Assembly (NCBI GenBank): GCA_937898525.1
Contig: CALCBC010000037.1
Location: 24,613 to 88,612, forward strand
Reading direction: 5' to 3'
DNA from: an uncultured Sphingomonadales bacterium
GTDB taxonomy: Bacteria; Pseudomonadota; Alphaproteobacteria; Sphingomonadales; Sphingomonadaceae
Length of the DNA stretch: 64,000 nt
The notes under the pieces are model-generated. The model did no database searches. It had not been told where the DNA came from and saw only the letters and a program-made list of their open reading frames with translations. Shown one piece after another: positions 60,479-64,000 of the stretch (positions are counted from its first letter, which is position 1; every line of letters starts with the position of its first letter). The translations under genes and the position numbers were made by a program.

Positions 60479-61177
60479 ATGTCAAACGGGGGGGATGAAG
60501 AACTTGATCACGCGCTGAGGCTTGTCGAGCTCTTGGGGCGCGCAGGCTGTGACGCCGTATCTGACGACTCAATAAATAGGCATCTAGTCGAATTTCACGA
60601 ACGTCATGGAGATGCGATAGAAAGGAGAGGGGATAGCATCGCATTTGAGAATACTGAGTGGGTTGCCAGAGAAAGGAGTCGTCAATCGAGGAAGTTCTTT
60701 CCAATTGCGGTGGCTAAGCCAAAGTTCATTAAAGCGTCATTCATAAGACTATACCCCTTCCTAAAAAAAAGATCCTGTAAAGTTGAGCTTATTATCTTCT
60801 TTTCGACTAATCCGAAGACGCCCGTTGGATACCGATTTGAAGCGGGCCATCGCGGGAACGAAGATGTTCATGGCTACTTGCATGTCCAGATGACGGATGG
60901 CTTTAAGAAGGGGGAGGATGGCTGGATTGATCTTATGATTCCTTGTCCTCTCCGAAAGGAATGTCCTGCTCCGCCCTTGCCCGCCGCGATCCCTTATGCA
61001 GGTCTTTATTGCGCATTACTTTCTCTTTCTGGTCACAGCAGGGATGGGAAGAAAGGGCTCATAGAAAGGATCAGGGAGGCTGAGCGATTCTTTAAGGGGT
61101 CCGATTTCTGTCAATTTGTTGAAAAAACCCACAAGAAATTGGAGGCCCTGCTAGGCGGGGAGGGTGATATTCTGTAG
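60479..61177 (+). CDS. unrecognised protein in defence-like island
   Basis: 232 residues; the ATG is 3 bp after the receiver-like gene, so co-transcribed. Charged, no signal or membrane segment. Segments such as KVELIIFFSTNPKTPVGYRFEAGHRG and DLMIPCPLRKECPAPPLP have no family I recognise. The 3' end overlaps the convergent methyltransferase gene by 27 bp. It could be an effector, nuclease or specificity component; no catalytic motif is evident. Confidence 0.55.
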   Translation: MSNGGDEELDHALRLVELLGRAGCDAVSDDSINRHLVEFHERHGDAIERRGDSIAFENTEWVARERSRQSRKFFPIAVAKPKFIKASFIRLYPFLKKRSCKVELIIFFSTNPKTPVGYRFEAGHRGNEDVHGYLHVQMTDGFKKGEDGWIDLMIPCPLRKECPAPPLPAAIPYAGLYCALLSLSGHSRDGKKGLIERIREAERFFKGSDFCQFVEKTHKKLEALLGGEGDIL

Positions 61178-62554
61178 AATCCGTTTGTAACAGCGAACGT
61201 AGCCACCCTTTACTTTCGGCGCCTTGCCCTCGAGGAGGCGGGCAAGGCCTCCCTGGGCGAGGCGGAACTGAAGCTCTTCCAAATCTGCTGCGACGTCCCG
61301 AGCGAAGATTGCGTAGACGCCATGGCTGGGAATTGCGCCACTGATGTCCATTGCTATGCGTGGTGTCTTGGCAAGTTCCGGAATGAGGAGCTTTGGCGCT
61401 TGCCACGCTTCTGGATATACTCGATCGATCGGCCGATACCATGGAGCATTCTGAGATCGAACGACGGTTCGCGTTCCCAGCCGATCCTTGAAACGGAGAA
61501 GGCGGGCGTGGGCAAGCGGGAAGTGCTGGAGATTTCGGAGTTTGCCGCGGCGATCGTATAGGCAAATGACACGTTTCCCGGTGCTGTCAATTTGACCTTC
61601 TTGAATTTCTGATGCACTCACCCACGGGGCGAGCAACTCCGCCTCCACATCGGGATCGTCAGCATCTAAGACGTACGCAGCGGTGCAACCAAGAGCTGGG
61701 CCCACGCGGACTTCGAATCCGGATTCTGATAACGTTCTTTCCTTCGTAATTGCGATTGAAGATGGCGCCATCTTCTGGCTTGTCTTCTCCAGTATCAAAA
61801 CCGAAGGATATATGCTGACGGAGCGTTCGTATACGTCACTTGCGTCAACCTCTTCGTTGCGTAAAACGTTGACTTGTGGAAGGCGCTCGCGCCGAAATCC
61901 TTCGGCGAACGCCATGAATTGCCATCTGTTCGAGCACAAGAAGCCTAATCGGCCCCGGTGCTGTAAGGCTTCGATGCCTCGATCCAGAAAGGGCAGAAAG
62001 AGGTCTCCCTTTGCGACATCAGATGGAAGAGTCGCCTCGTAGGCTTTTCGCAAACCCTGCGGAATCCTGGACCACCGGGTATATGGGGGATTCCCCGCGA
62101 CGTGGGAGAACGATGCAGGTGTAAGCTCATGAAGCAGAAAATCTGCAGTTCTAAGCCATTGTTTGGCGATTAACTTTGCTGAAGCTGGTCCAATGTCATA
62201 CTTGGTCAACAACCTGAAAAGCGCAACTCGCCCCTTGCTTGCCTCGTCTTCAAGTAACTCGAACGCCAGTATGCGATCGAACAATGTCTCGATGTTAGGT
62301 GGCCGGCCCGTCCTTTCTAAAGAGCAAAGCAGTCGTTTTGCGGCCTCGATTACAAAGGCGCCGTCTCCAGCTGCAGGTTCCAGAAGGCGGCAGTGGCTCA
62401 GGTCCGAGTCGGCTGTCCATCCGATGTCGTCAAGAATTTGCCGGACCATCTGGAGCTTCGTATACACTCCGCAGCGTGCGTGAAGGTCGCGAATTTCCGA
62501 GCGAGCCGCCGGAGAAATGTCGGCGGATCTGTCGGACGTCGACGCTTCTAGCAC
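61151..62554 (-). CDS. N6-adenine DNA methyltransferase, M.TaqI/Eco57I type
   Basis: 467 residues from GTG 62554. SAM motif I LEPAAGDGAF (58-67), catalytic motif IV GNPPYTRW (154-161); these place it in the gamma group. The C-terminal half (about 220-467) probably holds a target recognition domain (AHARLLRFKDRLGTRTVV, SQNAPWYRPIDR). M.TaqI is 421 residues; no nuclease domain such as a PD-D/E motif is evident at the N-terminus, so it looks like a stand-alone methylase rather than a type IIG fusion. Divergent from the cytosine methyltransferase (73-bp gap). Confidence 0.82.
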   Translation of the reverse strand: MLEASTSDRSADISPAARSEIRDLHARCGVYTKLQMVRQILDDIGWTADSDLSHCRLLEPAAGDGAFVIEAAKRLLCSLERTGRPPNIETLFDRILAFELLEDEASKGRVALFRLLTKYDIGPASAKLIAKQWLRTADFLLHELTPASFSHVAGNPPYTRWSRIPQGLRKAYEATLPSDVAKGDLFLPFLDRGIEALQHRGRLGFLCSNRWQFMAFAEGFRRERLPQVNVLRNEEVDASDVYERSVSIYPSVLILEKTSQKMAPSSIAITKERTLSESGFEVRVGPALGCTAAYVLDADDPDVEAELLAPWVSASEIQEGQIDSTGKRVICLYDRRGKLRNLQHFPLAHARLLRFKDRLGTRTVVRSQNAPWYRPIDRVYPEAWQAPKLLIPELAKTPRIAMDISGAIPSHGVYAIFARDVAADLEELQFRLAQGGLARLLEGKAPKVKGGYVRCYKRILQNITLPA

Positions 62555-62627
62555 GATTCACCATTCCCTTCGGAGCGGTTCCGCTCCTTCCGCTTGCCCT
62601 TCGTCGGCCACCCACTAGAAGCGCCGG

Positions 62628-63749
62628 ATGGCAATCGTTGGGCTCTATGCGGGCATTGGGGGTTTCGAGCTCGGTTTTCAAGCGGTAGGCTACGAGCCAC
62701 TACTGCTTGCCGATAGCGATGAGCATTGCCGGAGCGTGCTTGAGGCGCGTTTTCCTAACGTTCGGATCCACGGGGACGTGGCGGGGATCACTTCGCTGCC
62801 CGAGGACGCGCAAATCGTAACCGCAGGGTTTCCTTGTCAAAATCTCAGCATGGCTGGCGACAAGAAGGGCATTGATGGCAAGAAGTCCGGCGACGTGCGG
62901 CACATGTTCGAGCTGTTGGCGCGGGGGCATCGCCCCACTCTCGCAATCGAAAACGTCTACTTCATGCTCCACGTTCAGCGCGGGGCTGCCATGACGAAGC
63001 TGATCGAGATGATCGAGTCGCTTGAGTATTCATGGGCCTATCGCGTCGTAAACACGATGGCGTTTGGATTGCCTCAGCGGCGTCGACGTGTCTTTCTGGT
63101 CGCAAGTAGGGACCTCGATCCGAGAGGCGTGCTTCTTGCCGACGAAGCAGGCGCTTCGTTCGCAAGGGTTCCAAATCTCGATAATCCGATCGGCTTCTAT
63201 TGGACTGAAGGTCGGACCGGAGTTGGGACGACCGTGGATGGCATTCCTCCTCTGAAGATTGCGTCGACCGTAGGAATTCCATCGATGCCTGCCGTCCTTT
63301 TTCCAGACGGAAAGGTTTTGACGCCGGGCATCGAAGCGTGCGAGCGGTTGCAGGGGTTCCCCGCAGGCTGGACGGATCTCGACTTTGGTGAGCACCGCTC
63401 CCCTCGTTGGCGAATGGTCGGCAACGCCGTATCGGTGCCCGCCGCAACATGGCTGGCCAGGCGGATCAAGGAGCCTGGCGAACCTCTCGATCTTCCAATG
63501 CGGCGCCTGCAAGCTGGAGATCGATGGCCTACAGCCGCTTTTGGTGGACGCAGTGAAGGTCGTTTCGCCATTGACGTTAGTGAGTTCCCGATAAGGAAGG
63601 ACGTGCCTTCCATCGAAACGTTCAGAGACGAAGATTGGAAGCCGCTTTCTACGCGAGCTCTTCGCGGTTTCATCGCTCGAGCGGAACAAGGAGGACTCCG
63701 GTTCCCGGACGGGTTCCTTGACGCTCTCCGCGCCGCTAGGGACGCTTGA
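62628..63749 (+). CDS. C5-cytosine DNA methyltransferase
   Basis: 373 residues. Motif I LYAGIGGFELGFQAVG, IV GFPCQNLSMAG with nucleophile C70, VI ENV (108-110), VIII QRRRRVFLV (150-), and X GNAVSVP (265-271) are present; LTPGIEACERLQGFPAGW precedes X. The gap between VIII and IX is short, so the target-recognition region is compact (about 175-230). About 100 residues follow motif X. With Vsr nearby it makes a methylase-plus-repair set. Confidence 0.9.
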   Translation: MAIVGLYAGIGGFELGFQAVGYEPLLLADSDEHCRSVLEARFPNVRIHGDVAGITSLPEDAQIVTAGFPCQNLSMAGDKKGIDGKKSGDVRHMFELLARGHRPTLAIENVYFMLHVQRGAAMTKLIEMIESLEYSWAYRVVNTMAFGLPQRRRRVFLVASRDLDPRGVLLADEAGASFARVPNLDNPIGFYWTEGRTGVGTTVDGIPPLKIASTVGIPSMPAVLFPDGKVLTPGIEACERLQGFPAGWTDLDFGEHRSPRWRMVGNAVSVPAATWLARRIKEPGEPLDLPMRRLQAGDRWPTAAFGGRSEGRFAIDVSEFPIRKDVPSIETFRDEDWKPLSTRALRGFIARAEQGGLRFPDGFLDALRAARDA

Positions 63750-63913
63750 TCGTCCCCCGATCAGTGCCTTTGCCAGGTCATTCCGGCGGCTCCCTTCCTA
63801 TGTCGCCTTGCGTTACACGGAGCATCCGGTGCTACTCGGTTGCGAGGGGGTACCCCTCAACCCGCTCGTCTCAAGTGGAACTCGGGAGCCCGGAACCATA
63901 TCGGTTCATACTC

Positions 63914-63942
63914 TTGACATTGCTGCGCTCCTGTGGTACAGA
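63914..63942 (+). promoter_or_regulatory. strong sigma-70-like promoter at the right edge
   Basis: Perfect -35 TTGACA, 17-bp spacer, TACAGA -10. Its transcript would start near 63949 and run rightward out of the window. An ATG at 63945 lies too close to the -10 to be in this transcript. 63750-63913 holds no gene I can support. Confidence 0.55.
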
Positions 63943-64000
63943 GGATGAACGCTGGCTTTGGTGTGCCGGCGGTTCGAGAGGCAATCCGACATGGCGGGAT

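Noticed and set aside
61151..62554. type IIG restriction-methylase fusion
   Set aside because: The N-terminus begins directly with the methylase fold; no PD-(D/E)xK nuclease segment precedes it.
63718..63948. 76-codon ORF after the cytosine methyltransferase
   Set aside because: Overlaps the methyltransferase end in another frame, has no RBS and no recognised sequence.
63940..63960. GATGAACGCTGGC resembling the 5' part of 16S rRNA
   Set aside because: The conserved AGAGTTTGATCCTGGCTCAG that must precede it is absent, and the following bases do not continue as 16S.

Overview
The window looks like the chromosome of a high-GC alphaproteobacterium, most likely a sphingomonad (Sphingomonadales). 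The signs are the str–S10–spc–alpha ribosomal gene order with alphaproteobacterial-type proteins, a UbiK–RecO–LeuB housekeeping stretch, an S14 without zinc ligands, and frequent 4-bp ATGA overlaps. No rRNA, tRNA, CRISPR array or insertion sequence was seen.

Layout. (1) 1–13.5 kb is an accessory catabolic region. A translationally coupled + strand run encodes a 2-hydroxyacyl-CoA dehydratase-like subunit (cut by the window edge), a TRAP substrate-binding lipoprotein, a secreted alpha/beta hydrolase, a CaiB/BaiF CoA-transferase and an atypical SDR. Around it lie SnoaL-like and DUF3237 proteins, a GMC flavoprotein, an MFS permease, a two-domain secreted hydrolase whose second half duplicates the stand-alone hydrolase, an OmpA-like periplasmic protein, a di-heme cytochrome c and a divergent MarR regulator. 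The substrate cannot be read from sequence. (2) 14–36.6 kb is mixed metabolism and housekeeping: a GH2 glycosidase, a DUF885 protein, IlvE behind a leader with a very strong Shine-Dalgarno small ORF, twin lipoproteins, TlyA, TspO, UbiK, RecO, LeuB, a polyprenyl-phosphate mannose synthase–GtrA fusion facing a PMT mannosyltransferase, MetZ, ApaG, three regulators, a frameshifted EF-hand gene, class I aldolase and a PfkB kinase. (3) 36.7–56.4 kb is the ribosomal supercluster rpsL-rpsG-fusA-tuf / rpsJ-rplCDWB-rpsS-rplV-rpsC-rplP-rpmC-rpsQ / rplNXE-rpsN-rpsH-rplFR-rpsE-rpmD-rplO-secY-adk / rpsM-rpsK-rpoA. Intergenic hairpins are numerous, and a boxA-like element lies just before rpsJ (NusE).

(4) 56.4–64 kb is a lower-GC, apparently acquired island exactly where rplQ normally follows rpoA. 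It encodes a Vsr-type endonuclease, a 744-residue protein with two separate GHKL ATPase modules, a receiver-like partner protein, an unrecognised 232-residue protein, an M.TaqI-type N6-adenine methyltransferase and a C5-cytosine methyltransferase. The ATPase and receiver-like genes overlap in the upstream gene's stop region and look like one signalling module in a modification or defence system. No conventional restriction endonuclease is visible; one could lie beyond the right edge. This island is the best candidate for a poorly described system in the window.
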